From Lepisosteus oculatus (taxonomy: Eukaryota > Chordata > Actinopteri > Semionotiformes > Lepisosteidae), in NCBI RefSeq assembly GCF_040954835.1, contig NC_090706.1:32435148-32499147 (forward strand): 64,000 nucleotides of DNA, given 5' to 3'. Positions 1-11,926 of this stretch are shown here, one piece after another. The position numbers and the translations under genes are program-made. The number at the start of each line of letters is the position of its first letter. Within the stretch, counting starts at the first letter, position 1. Below the pieces are notes generated by a model. That model saw only the letters and a list, made by a program, of their open reading frames with translations, searched no databases and was not told the origin of the DNA.

Positions 1-175
1 CTCCAGGAAGTTAATTGACCTACTGTACCAGTATGTCTTTAAACCGTGGGAGGAAACAAATATACCCGGAGGAAACCACGTGAACACAGGGTGAAACATA
101 AAAGCACCATGCAGGGCACCAGTGCTACAGTGCAGCACCAATAACCACTGCACCGTCATGCCAACCCAGCACATT
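1..175 (+). repeat. end of a dispersed fish repeat
   Basis: Matches the second half of the repeat at 8640-8980 (CCAGTATGTCTTT, GGAGGAAAC..., then ACCACTGCACC). Truncated by the window edge. Confidence 0.6.
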
Positions 176-689
176 AAACGAGAACAAAATAGTCACAGAC
201 AACTGTATCTTAAGAGTGGAATCAATTCAGTTTTCTGCTTTCAAGGATGTAACTGATTCATAAACACAAGTCCTGAATAAAAATGCATTCAACTGCAAAC
301 AGAGATATAATTGTCAAGTCATGGTCAGAAATTGCAAGATATAAATATGTGACCCTCTATAACATTGATATTTTTAGATTGAAGTACGTAGAATTCTATA
401 GTGTAAAGATGGAAACATATCAGTTGCTCAGTGACTATCCTCGGTGTTACCAAAATAAAAACAGGCATCGAGTGGTAAAGATGGTCTAGGTGGAAGGGAG
501 CTCTTTACCAGTGATGGCCTCGGCTGTCTCTAGCTTCTGTAGCTTTTTTTAAATAAAAATGGGTCAAATGGCCTCCATTAGTTGTTAACCTTTTTACATT
601 TTTATATTTGTTTATATGGTTTATAAATGTTACATTAAAGATTCCCACGTATACTACCTCAAATATTTGTTTTTATCTTTACTGAAAAA

Positions 690-745
690 GAGACCGTACT
701 GTATTCTGAGAAAGCAAACAGAAAAAATGCAAAAAGCAGATTTGT
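690..745 (-). pseudogene. decayed exon 1 of a third receptor copy
   Basis: The reverse strand resembles exon 1 of copy A (shared CTGTTTGCTTTCTCAGAATA). The ATG has become CTG, a short CAGTA-type insertion follows, and the GTAAG donor has become GTCTC. The surrounding 540-1900 also matches 10230-11345 upstream of copy A. Further exons would lie left of the window. Confidence 0.6.
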
Positions 746-1390
746 AAATCAGAGCATTGTTATTCAGATGGTGTTCTGCAAAACTGCAGGTGAACTGCTA
801 GATTTAAAAGCAACACTATGTACTGTATGAGGTGTTGAATTGAACAGAATGAAATGAAATTACACCTGTTACATATCACAGCTTGTTGCAAAATGCCATC
901 CTACTCAGGAAATCTATTAAAAACTTACGTCACAAAAGACCATAAAATGTACTTAAAAGGCAAATAAATCTAAATGCAAATGCAAATACGTACCTGTGCA
1001 TTAATGGTGGAGTTCTGGATATCTGCAGGTCTCCCTCATACAAATCCTGTGTCAAGAATTGGCTGCCAATTCACAGTCCTCACAGTGCTTAAGCACTGCT
1101 ACTGTCAGAGTTTGACAACTAGACACTCTGCCAGGTTTGTTAGTGTGTAATTTTAAGTGTCTTAAATCTTTATGTTTCAGACCCATTCAAATTATGTTTA
1201 AAGATGATGGATTTGAAAGATTGTGTGATTTCACTATTTTAAAAATAATTTTTCTGTTTTTTATACATTTTCAAATTTTCTCTTAGAAATAAATAAGTGG
1301 CTCAAAACTGAGCATTCCGGGACTAAAGTTTTATTTTGCCATGTACCATATATTACTCTTATTAGGGAACAGGTAAGGGAAGGGGTTTTC

Positions 1391-1512
1391 AGGAGTGAAG
1401 AAGGCTCTACAGCCAAAATGTTGTGTTTTCTTTCTTTTCTTTTCAGCAGGGAATAAACCTGTTACCTGTTCCTTTGCAGCCTACGCATGCTGACGCAGCT
1501 ACTCTACCTAAT
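1391..1512 (+). repeat. one-armed copy of the same GAAGAAGGCT element
   Basis: Shares GTGTTTTCTTTCTTTTCTTT, GGAATAAACCTGTTACC and GCCTACGCATGCTGACGCAG with the element at 16581. Confidence 0.6.
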
Positions 1513-2663
1513 TGAATTACTCTTATTATTTTCTTATTAGTGTTAGATTGACATTTCACGAAGCAGACTTTATTTAACCTTTGGGTATATTGAATCTTTG
1601 CATTAGTGAGTCTTAAAACATGTTTCGAAGACTGAAAAATGAGAGATAAGGATTCTATTATTTCTTATTAGTCTTTCTGAATAGAACAGAAAAAATCCAA
1701 AATCTTACACAATCCAAGATAGGGCAATTTAATTTTTCATCATAACAATTTAAATACTTTCATCATAAGAATGTTACACATTTAACACAGTATTGTACTA
1801 CTGAAATATTTAAAGTGAATACAAATATACTTAAGCTCCAATAATGCTATAATATTATTTCTATGAATGCCTTGACTATAGCCTACAGGCTAGAACAACA
1901 CAGCATAAAATATTAGATAAATATTTCTATGTTCTTTGTACAGTAACTGTTAAAAAAACAATACAGACTTATTTAAGCAAAGGTTCTATTCACAGGGTTT
2001 ACTGTACATCAAGAAAACCAAGTAAACATATACAGTATAATGTACTGTATTATTTCCTATTATGTTGAGTAATTTGTTCCATCACTTACTGTACTGTACT
2101 GTACATCACAAATCACTCTTTACATACGAATTGTTAATATGGCAGGTGCTTCCAGAAACTCTTGTCATTTTATATATACATTATTCAGTATATATAGAAA
2201 TGACTCTCAACTGAAAAAACATAAAATTTTAAATTGGTAATAATTTCAGATTTGGATCTAATCTACAACAGAATCCACAATATGTGTAGGTTCTGTGTTG
2301 AAAGTAGAAACCATTCATGCAGACAAGAAATTGCACAATGTATACTGAAAGCATTATACAGAATATTGAAACAGCAAATGCCTATTAATTTTATAAACCT
2401 ACTGTATGATAGAAAAAGCATTTAAATTTCTCACCGATATTTAGATATAGTATAGTTTTTACATTCATTATGAGTTTTTAAAAATTTTTAAACTAAAAAG
2501 GGCATTTTTAGTTCTTTGTTAATATTTTGGAAGAAACAGCAGATGCTAAGAACATAGCGTATGAATCATACTCAATGCCAAAATGGGCTGATTTGTTCCA
2601 GTGCTACAGGTGAGTTTTCTTTTATGGATGACTCTAAGGGCAGCTGCAAGTGACATATATTTT

Positions 2664-2863
2664 TTATCTGACTTGTGATGTTTTTTGTTTTTTTTTAACT
2701 GTAGCATACACCAAAACCACATCCCCTTTACTTGTGCGTGTATTCTGTTCAGTCTCTTTTGACACTCTTATTTGGCTGTAAACCACACCATCATCAGAAA
2801 CAGGTGTCGCTTTTCTTCTGTCCACTGTCATCTCAGTATGAACCAGCTCATGGCCTTCATCAT
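2664..2863 (-). CDS. copy A exon 6: cytoplasmic tail
   Basis: 65 residues and TAA (2664-2666). The two distal tyrosines remain (VVYSQI, LVYATV); the first motif, LVYAEI in copy B, is LVHTEM here, so its Tyr has become His. The end is lysine-rich (KKKQK). Confidence 0.84.
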
Positions 2864-5800
2864 CTGCAAAAACAAACCAAGCAAACACACTGAATAGGAA
2901 GTCTTCCTAAGATTCTAACTATCCAGTCACTGTTCACTCAAAATCTGATGCTCATTATTTTCTCCTCTGAGTTTATGCTCTTTATCGTGCAAATGAAAAA
3001 AAGTTTAAAATGCAGTATTGCTACATCTAGCTCAATGTATGCACTATTGAAAAATAGTATGATTAATAAATTAATTTCCTAAAATATTATACATCAAGGT
3101 AATAGGCATCTCATGCTCAATATGTCAAACATGACAATGAGCTGGAGCTATTCATATTTTTATTCTATTCCATATTTCTGTATTTGGATTTATGGGTTAA
3201 AAGTTATTAAATCAACATTTATGACATTTAAAATCATTGCATATCATATAATCATATGATATAAAATAAAAAATAGCATATGTGAGGCTTTACAAAGAAC
3301 TTAATAATTAAGAGAGAATACATAGGATATACAGTACAGTATCAAGTATTTACATAAAACCTGGACATATGTGACAGTAAAATTATTTCTTACTCTGTTT
3401 CCCATCATTTTTGGTTTTCTGGTGCAGCAGGCAGAAAATCACCACAAACATAACAAAGATGACAATGACCTCTCCCAATGCCAGATGAGCTTAGGACATG
3501 AAGAAACAATAATGCAAGTGCTAGATATTAACTGCTGAGGGACACAATAAAATATCTACTACAGCTCAAATATACAATCTAAAACAATTCAAATGCTACA
3601 AATCTTATATTATTGAGTATCTGTTACATATGTTTTTAAATCACTTCAAACTCCTAATGATGTGCTTATTCTGTATTGTTCAACCCTCCTTATTTTCTAA
3701 ATGTAACCTACTGTAGGTGAGAAGTGCTGTACTTTGGGACCTTATCAATATTTCTAATAAACTGACAATCAACCCTTTGCTTGATGTCAAGATAGAACCA
3801 ACAGGTCTCCTGAAAGAAGTAAGGTACTCAGTACTGATTTGTCCCTTATGATGAAATGGTGGGTTAAAGTATTGATTTCATCGAGTGCCTAGTCTAGTGT
3901 TAGAATCTTGAATCAGAGTAAACCGAGGAAAGGGTTTTACTTCATCTTTCTTGTTGTTAACTGCATTAAGACAGTCTAAGCTAAACTAAGGCAATGATTT
4001 GAATTACTGCAATTGCTCACGACTCTCGATTTAGTCCTTCTCTGTAATGAGATCCTTTATATACATTTTTCTTAAATCTATTAAAGTGATAACACAACAC
4101 AGGAAGTTAACATACAGTATAGACATTATATAGAATACTGGATGGGTATGAAGACATTCCTACACACATACTGTATGTCAGTGGTTCTCAAACTGTGGTA
4201 CGCGTACCGGTAGTGGTACATGGAGTGCTGCCAGGCGGTACGCCAAATGACCCTGGAACTGTGTCGTGTGCGCTGAAAAATCGGGACGGGTTTTCATATT
4301 TTGTATTTTAATATGTGTCGAATACGCAGCCTACGTACTATGATACAGTGCGCGCTAATACTTCAGTGGACACAAGAGATACTCTGTAATTCCATACCAC
4401 TCTGTAGGAATGTGTGCTATGGATGCAAATGACCAATTGTATTTAAAAAAAGCTACTGTATCTCCAGCAAATAGGGAGAAAGGAGAATGTGCGTGATTTT
4501 GGAACAATGCCAACGTTGTAAACACAGGAATGCATAGAAATACGTGCTATGAACGCAGGTTATCTTGTGAGCACACGAAAGGGTGATTACAGAAAAATCT
4601 TTAAGAACTGTTCTAATTTGAGAAAAATACACCGAGCGTCTCTGTGTTTCACTCCCATGCGCATGAAATAAAAACTTTAAATAAATACGGAAATAAAAAC
4701 GGAAACGCGGAAAAATGCAAGCTTGCGGATTGCTAAAGCAGTTAAGCTACACTATTTTTGAAGAACCTTATTTACCGTTGGCAAAAGAGCTGACACGTAT
4801 TATGTGTAGAGAAAAAGCTGCTAAACAGCTCGACCTGCTGCCCCCCTCCCCCTGAAAGACACAGTCATTCATAGAATTATTGAAATGAAGGATTATATCA
4901 AAAGTACACTGATAGAGCGCGTTAAGATGAGCAGATGTTTTTCACTGCAATTAGATGAGACTGTAGTCGATTTGGCCAATTTGCTCGTTTACGTTAGATA
5001 CGAGTTTGAGGGCATGTCCCATGAAGACTTTCTGTTCTGTAAACCGCTACCAACAGGAACTACAAGAGAGCACATATTTCAGCTTCTGAATGAATTTATC
5101 GAAGAGAATGGCCTCGACTGGATAAAATGCGTCTGAGTTTGTACAGACGGTGCTAGAGCAATGACAAGCTGACATAACGGTGTAGTTGCACGAATTAGAT
5201 AGGTTGCTCCAGAAATTAATGTACACATTACAACATCCACCGCGAGACCTTTGCCGTCAAGAAAATGCCTGACGATTTAATATCTGTTAGACTCTGTTGT
5301 GAATTGTATCAAGGCTCGAAAAATTAATTCACATCTGCTTTGCTCAACTAAACAGGCTCACCCCTCTCACTGAAATGGTGCATTTTTATTAGTTGTTGTT
5401 AATGTTTTTTTTCTGTAAAACACTTTGAGAAGCCACCTTTAAAGGCGCTATATCAAATAAAGATTATTATTATAATATTTATTATATGTATGTGTGAGTG
5501 TGTGTGCACGTGCGCTCATGTTGGTCATTGAGAATTTCTGGGGTTCCTAAGAGATGATGACTTGTAGGTGGTACTTGGATGCTTTGGTTGGATTGGTACT
5601 TGGTCCAAAAAGTTTGAGAACCACTGCTGTATGTAATGTATTATCACAAAAGCTGTGGATGAACATTTACTGAATGAAGATTCAGTTTGGCCTTAGTTCA
5701 TGTCAGCCTTAACTTCACAGTTTTGGTCACACATTATTAAATCCATTTTCTTTTAACATTTTGGAGAAAGTATTAAAAAATCTTACCATAAAACTTATAT

Positions 5801-8800
5801 GCTAAGGTTTCCTTGGAATCTTGATAAAGAGTTTTGATTTGGCATATGATACTTAAAGTTTCTTTCCCTCCTAAACTGATAAGCACTCTTTTATCTTTCA
5901 AGACATCTAGGTCTTCTTTATTTGTGTTCATGAATGCTGGAATTTCTGTATCATTTATGGTGCAGTTTAAAGGCGTTACAAAACCTGGTTGAAAGATAAA
6001 GAAGGTAAAATTCACACGTATATCAAATACTGCAGTTAATCTGGATAGTCATAGGAAAAAGAATTGTCTATGAATGAGATAATTTCTTCATATTTCTCCT
6101 GAAAAATGATTAGAACATAAATCATGATCTTTCACATCTTTTTTTTTTAAAACAGCAAGTCTAATATACAGGCCAACCTGTGATGTTTCTGAGAGATACT
6201 GTTCATGTCTGTTGTATTGTTTAGAAAACTGAAAAGGCTGTCAGGTCATGTCACTCCCTGTCACAATAGATGGAAATAAAAAGAGTCAAAATCAAATTAC
6301 TAATTTGTTTTGTGCCCTAGAATGAGCAAAATACAGTTTGAAGGAGATTATCATGATATTGTCTTTTTAAACATAGTATCTATTTGAATTACAGGTGATG
6401 ACAACAATGGCAGCACAAACTCTTCCTCAGTTTTATAGATATAAAAAAACACAAAAGCACAATGTAATCCCTGATTTGTTCTGATGTTTCCTAAATAAGC
6501 AAAGATATTATATTTTACTAATTTATTCTTATTCCTTCAATTGACCCATAGTGTAAATTAATATGTGAAAAAACAATTCTAATTACTGTATATTGGTTGA
6601 GACATTTTGACAAAATTTTGAGGGGTATTTTATGAATGCCAACTAGTGCCTGCACCTCCTACTTTTTCAGTCTGAAGCTTACAATGCTATTGCTTACTGA
6701 CATGTAAAGCATTTTTAAATTCTTACCTGAACACGCAGAAATCACATGACTAGTATAATTCTCACTTATTCCATTTCTAGCAGTACAGACAAGATTTCCA
6801 GAGACTGATTGCTTCAGTATGATAATGTTGTCTTCATCACTGAGGTATGCCACACTTTCATTCAAAGCCTTTCCATCTAAAGCCCAGGTATATGAAGGAC
6901 GATCACCCTCCTCTGCCCAACAGGTAACTATCACCTCCCCATGAGGAAGACAAGTGTGTTTTACCACAGGCTGTGAGACAGGGGCTGAAAGAGAAAGGAT
7001 TCTGGCTACATACTGTAAGTAGTACAGGTGTTGCACCAAAAGACCAAACTGTTTGTTTTGTTTGTATTTGAAGAATTATAATGCACAGGCCTAGTAATTT
7101 AATTTTGAAGGTTTTGCATAAGCCCCCTATTTTAAGAATAAAAATGATAGCACCCTCCATCAAGCCAAATAAACAAAACTGTGTACTGTAAATTATATTA
7201 TCTGAGCAACTGGGTAGAAGGGGGTTCTCTGTTTCAGATGATATTGCCATGGAGAACGTTTGGGTGTTGGACATTGGACTGAGGCCTGATCAAAGGCCTT
7301 CTTGACACAGACACTAGACATTTACCATACCATGCTGCAGGCAAAGTGTGGGGGTTGGCCAAACTGGTTTGCTGAGAAACTGCTGCTGTTACGACCACGC
7401 ACGGCACCGGTCATTAATTTACGGTAGCCTCATTCGTTCACTAACTCAGCACACCCGTTTCCCTCACTACTTAAACCCTGAATTCCCTCACTTTCACGCT
7501 CGGTATTTGGAGTCTTTGGCTAGAGCTTGCTCCCTCGGCTGCTTTCTTCCGCACGCTCTTTCGGAAACGTCTTTCTCGGCCTGCTGACCTTAACCCAGAT
7601 CTGTGACTTTGCTCTTCGGGATTTCCCTTGACGGATTTGTTTGCCATTGGATTTAGGACACACGCCCCACAGGGCCATGCTATTTGGATGGCATCTCACC
7701 CTAACAGCTGCTGGACTTGTTTTGGACGTACTGTATGTTGGTAACCGTGGGGTTTCTTTGTACTGTTCTGTCAGCGCGTGATTCTGGCGAGTGTATTTTA
7801 TTATGTGTAATGGGTACAATGATAGACTGAAAGAAATGGGACACGAAATATGAAAATTGTCTGGTCTATGGATGAACTGGTGATTCTGAGAGATGAAAAG
7901 AACCTGTGGAAAGTTGGTGAGGGGCCTCGCACTCTTTATAATTGCTAGGTGGCGTAGTTGTGCACAAAACAAGAATAAGTTTTATTTTTAGGGGTCACCT
8001 TACCATGGCAATATATTCCAGTTGTTTTTTTTATAATGCATCCAACTATTTTCTAAACCTCTTTATCCAGTACACATAATTTTCAAGTATACAGTATTTA
8101 AAGAAATTATAAAAAGAACTCTTACCCATTATTTCCAATGTGATGTTAGCTTTGTGAACTATTTTTCCACTTTTGTCATGTAATTCCACAGAGTAAACTC
8201 CAGAGTCTTCTCTTTGTGTGTAGTTGAGTTGGAGGGATCCATTCATGAAAATTGTAGCCCTGTATGTATAAAGATCTGAAGGTTGAGAGACATTATTTTT
8301 AAAACTCCCCACACGTTTACTTCCTTTATTCCAGGTTGCTTCAGAAAAATCTTTGTTTGGTGTTGAAGGGTATAATACCATTGATGAACCAAGTTTTCCA
8401 TTAAATCTTCCTGGACTTGTAGCCTCTTCTGTACTTCCTGAATTCATAAACAATGAAAATAACATGAATTCGCAGATGTTTACAATCTGTGAAATGTGGA
8501 TGTGAACTACTGTAAGACACATATTTTCTCTCTCTCGTATTGCCACACTTTGAAAACAAAAATCATCTAACCATGTTCCATGAGGAGAAATAAAAACATG
8601 ACCCAAAAAGATGTCTGTGAAGCCGTACATCCATTCATTCATTCATTTTCGATCTGCTTTATCCAGTACAAGGTCATAGAGAATACTGGAGCCTAAAATG
8701 CAATGGGCACAAGGCAGGATACACCCTGGATAGGATGCCAGTCCATCACAGAGCACACACAGACACAAGCATACATACTAATACCATGGCCATTTTTTTC

Positions 8801-10424
8801 CCTGAAGCTGATTAACCTACCAGTATGTCTTTGGACTGTGGAAAGAAACCCATGAAAACACAGGGAGAATATGCAAACTACACAGATAACACTCCAGGAA
8901 TTTAAACTAGGCTCCCAGAGCTACAAGGCAGAAGTGTTAACAACTGCACCCCTGTTGCACCCCAGTATACAGTATAGAGCACAAAATAGTCTGAGAAAAA
9001 CTGCATCTTTAGAGTGGAATATACTCACATTTAGGCTTAGGAACATACTGTAGGAGTGCACAGTGACAAGATGGAAATATTTCAGTCACATAGTAACTGC
9101 CCTCAACATTATAAAATTAAAACACTCTTCCTTCTTTATCTAATTACAGTATATTTATGTGTTTTAGATCTTTTTAGTTTTTGATATATTTTAGTGCCAC
9201 ATGTATGTCTACAGTATATACTGTGTATAAATCAGTCTCTAGACAATATTTCAATCAAGAAGAATTAATCATGTTCAAGACAAAAGGGCTGGTTATGTAC
9301 AAAACATTCTATTTAACAATGTTACAATAAAGTCATAATAATAAACAGGCAGAAACTGTCTTCAAATAACAAAATATGTACAGTTTACTCATATTGCAGT
9401 AGCATTGATCAACAACTCCAGGAGATACAGATAATTTTGTCAATTACACAAATATCACGGCAAAAAAACATTTTTGGGAAATGTCAAACTATTGGAATAA
9501 AGAAAATCATAATAAAGTAAGATTATAATCTCAGAGTTTTTTTCTGCAGTATATACAGTAAGAAACTGCTGGTAGAAGTTTCCTTTGTATAAAATGAGGA
9601 TTCAGGAAAGCCAATTTATATGATCTCACAGAAAACCACTGTATTAAAAAGTAGAAAATCAGAACAACCTTACAAGACCATCAAAGGAAAACATGCACCT
9701 GATGTTCGGTAAAGCAAAGCTACGAAACAAATAATCATCTGCTCAGCAAATTGAAAAAAACAATAATAAGTGCATTGATTTACTTTTTAAAGTTAATTTC
9801 TGGTGTTAAAATATTTCATGTTGCTCTTGGTTGTATCTCTTTGGAGAGTGGCCTTCTTATAAAGCAGTGATTACCACCAATGTACAAAATTCAACCTACT
9901 GGCTATTCTAAACTATTTTCTGACATTATTTTATTTATTTAATGTGTTACCCTACAGTATGCTTTGCAAGCATGTGAATACATTTTTGAAAAGTGGCTTG
10001 TCTATTATTAAAGATCACTTTGGCAGAAATGCTGATATTTTAAATTACCAAAATAGATTATTTGTTCTATATGTCGTTCTATACTTTCTGTGTTCTTTCT
10101 ATTTTCATTCTATTTTGTACAAATTGAATTCCGGACATGAAAAGCAACCCTTATCACGCTATTTTTGTCAAAGCTGGTTCTCGACTTCTTTCAAAAAATG
10201 GCTTAACGAGATCCTCAGATCAATTAGCTATTAACAGACAAACACGTCAGATGGCACAAATGGCCTCTCTTAAATTATTTACATTTTTACGTTCCTTTAT
10301 ATTGTTTATAAATGATACATTAAAGATTCCCATGTATACTACCAGAAATATTTATTTTTATCTTTATTGCAATTGGGAACTTACCATATTCTGAGAAAGC
10401 AAACAGGAACAATGCAAGGAACAT
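2664..10424 (-). CDS. SLAM/CD2-family-like Ig receptor, copy A
   Basis: Six exons (10424-10385, 8437-8126, 6984-6727, 5984-5787, 3489-3394, 2863-2664) join into an open frame of 367 residues with the same exon phases and domain order as copy B. No frameshift or stop inside. N-glycosylation sites are frequent in the ectodomain. Intron 2 carries a solo LTR and intron 4 a hAT element, both absent from copy B. Probably a leukocyte surface receptor; partner and orthologue unknown. Confidence 0.84.
3394..3489 (-). CDS. copy A exon 5: transmembrane segment
   Basis: Encodes (A)HLALGEVIVIFVMFVVIF then CLLHQKTKNDGKQ. Type I transmembrane helix with a Glu near its outer end, same length as copy B. Confidence 0.84.
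4179..5626. mobile_element. hAT (Charlie-type) DNA transposon, degraded
   Basis: Terminal inverted repeats CAGTGGTTCTCAAACT and AGTTTGAGAACCACTG, flanked by a perfect 8-bp duplication CTGTATGT (4171-4178 and 5627-5634), as expected of hAT elements. Inserted in intron 4 of copy A. The equivalent place in copy B (about 15460-15478) is empty. The inside has a transposase fragment and, at about 5385-5480, a foreign piece containing GCGCTATAT. Confidence 0.93.
4885..5136 (+). pseudogene. hAT transposase fragment (ZBED5-like)
   Basis: 83 open codons containing FSLQLDETV, LVYVRYEFEG, DFLFCKPL and FIEENGLDWIKC, typical of the Charlie/ZBED5 transposase core. The frame is broken by stops just after it and upstream, so the gene is dead. 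Confidence 0.85.
5787..5984 (-). CDS. copy A exon 4: extra ectodomain module
   Basis: 65 whole codons including PLNCTINDTEIPAF, KEDLDVLKDKR and LISLGGKETLSIICQIKT. One residue shorter than copy B. The final Cys of copy B (YIFC) is Tyr here (YKFY). Acceptor CAACCAG, donor GTAAGA. Confidence 0.8.
6727..6984 (-). CDS. copy A exon 3: C2-type Ig domain
   Basis: 85 whole codons with four Cys at the same places as copy B (TCLP, VTCW, LVCT, SACS) and YTWALDGKALNES. Acceptor CTTTCAG, donor GTAAGA. Confidence 0.88.
7387..7706. mobile_element. probable solo LTR
   Basis: Begins TGTTACGACC and ends CCTAACA, with inverted TGTTA/TAACA ends and the 5-bp duplication GCTGC on both sides. It shares a GGAYTTGTTTGCC...ACGCCCC...CAGG stretch with the LTR at 11927-12384. 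Lies in intron 2 of copy A and is absent from copy B. Confidence 0.6.
8126..8437 (-). CDS. copy A exon 2: V-type Ig domain
   Basis: 103 whole codons with REDSGVYSVELHDKSGK near the end and ATWNKGSK earlier. No cysteine at all, in keeping with disulfide-free SLAM/CD2 V domains. About 44% identical to copy B by hand alignment. Sites NVS, NGS, NYT and NIT can be glycosylated. Acceptor GAATTCAG, donor GTAAGA. Confidence 0.85.
8640..8980 (+). repeat. dispersed fish repeat
   Basis: Begins with an ATTC run, then CTGCTTTATCCAGTACAAGG, GGATGCCAGTCCATCACAG and TGTCTTTGGACTGTGG. The pattern is common in fish genomes. Confidence 0.65.
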
Positions 10425-11345
10425 CTCTTTAAAGCAGTGCCTGAATATTCAGACTGATGTTCTGCAAAATTGCAGGTGAACTGCTAGATCTAAAAGCAAC
10501 ACCTTATATGAGGTGTGGATTTTAACAGAATGGAGGGAAGTCACATCTGTCATATACTGTATCACAGCTTGTGGTCAGTTGCAAAATGTCATCCCTTGCA
10601 GGCAATTTATTAAAAACTTATGGGCCATAAAGGCCATAAAATGTACTTAAAAATAAATATAAATGTAAATTCAAACACGTACTTGTGGAGTAATGGTGTA
10701 GTTCCGGGTCTCTGCAGGTCTCCCTCATACAGATCCCGTGTCATGAATTGGCTGCCATTTCACAGTTCTCACAATGGTTACACATGCTGCTAATGTCAAG
10801 ACAATTTGAAAAAGTGTGCTGCGTTTCACTTCATAAAAACTGTACTGTGTCTGGCTGAAAACTGAGCATTCCAGGACTAAAAGCACAGTTTCTTTCTGCC
10901 ATGTACCATACAGAACACTAATTGATCAGGTATTTATTCTTCAGTATAGTATAGTATTTTAAATATTAGTGTTAGGATTTATATTTATTTCATAAAGTAG
11001 ACATTATTTAACTTTTTGTCTTTTGAATCTTTGCATTAAGTCTTAAAAATGTTATAAAAATTGTAAATTGAGAGATAAGCATTCCATTATTTTTAATTAG
11101 TCTTTCTGAACAAAACAGAAAGTTGGGAAGAAATCCAAACTGTTGCCACAATCCAAGATACAGCAATTTTGTTTGAAAAAAAATAGTATGAATATATTCT
11201 TCATAGGAACAGCATGTTACACATTTATAGCGGTTTTGCACTTGTGAAATACTCTGAGATATTTTCAAGTGATTGCAAAGTCATAATCTAAAGCTCCAAT
11301 AATGTTATAATAATATTTCTACAAATGCCTTGACTACAGCTTCAT
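10230..11345. repeat. duplicated block (counterpart 540-1900)
   Basis: Contains the functional exon 1 of copy A and its upstream DNA; matches the left-edge block in the same order and orientation. Confidence 0.7.
10385..10424 (-). CDS. copy A exon 1: signal peptide
   Basis: ATG at 10424; encodes MFLALFLFAFSEY plus one base before GTAAGT. Short (13 residues) but hydrophobic. The upstream frame is open for a few codons without another ATG close by. Confidence 0.72.
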
Positions 11346-11419
11346 CCAAACAAAGCTTCAACCTCCCCATCAATCACAAATGATATACCTGCTGCCTGAT
11401 AGTTGATTTTTTTAGCAAA

Positions 11420-11469
11420 TTACACCTTGTTCTGGATCTCCATCTCTTTACCAGGAATCTCATCTTCCT
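11420..11469 (-). CDS. candidate orphan terminal exon
   Basis: After a plausible acceptor (CACTTTTTCAG) there are 15 open codons, EDEIPGKEMEIQNKV, and TAA. The entry phase (two bases first) equals that of the copy B tail exon, so it could be an alternative tail downstream of copy B. No other support. Confidence 0.2.
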
Positions 11470-11926
11470 CTGAAAAAGTGCATGAAAATAATGCAAATAC
11501 CTTTACTTAGAATTAGTGCATAACTCTCTGACACACTGTCTTATGTGTATTTACAGTATATAACACTTTGTCACCATTACGGCCTCAAAGTGTTTTACAT
11601 ACTGTATCTTAGAGGAGACACCCTAACACAATACCAATGACTGAAATACAACACCAGCCTAAATGATTTCCAGAAGTCGTTCTGAGCCACTGGCCCGATT
11701 AAACTGCAGTCTGGTGGTAGAAATTGCTTCACCTATTGAAATAAAGGGGAAATGTTGGGAGACCAGATTGAGCAAACCTGGAGTACAATGCTGCCATGAT
11801 TCCAGTTGTTAACAGCCCTACTCCTTCATTTTTAATGTGATCTTTAAAAATCAGTGCAGGCTGCATTTTACGGTACATTTATTTGAACATCTAATTTACT
11901 GAACTGCACCTCCTATAGCTGATCCC

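Larger units (their letters stand above)
540..1900. repeat. duplicated block (counterpart 10230-11345)
   Basis: Long stretches align by eye with the region around exon 1 of copy A: the AAAGATTCCCA...GTATACTACC stretch, TCTGCAGGTCTCCCTCATAC, and GCTCCAATAATG...TGCCTTGACTA. Marks an old tandem duplication of the receptor unit. Confidence 0.7.

Noticed and set aside
6903-7274. Alternative frame over the copy A C2 exon
   Set aside because: Out of frame with the four-Cys Ig reading that both copies conserve.
7348-7972. Overlapping open frames on both strands
   Set aside because: They fall in and just beyond the GC-rich solo LTR in intron 2 of copy A and match no protein I recognise.
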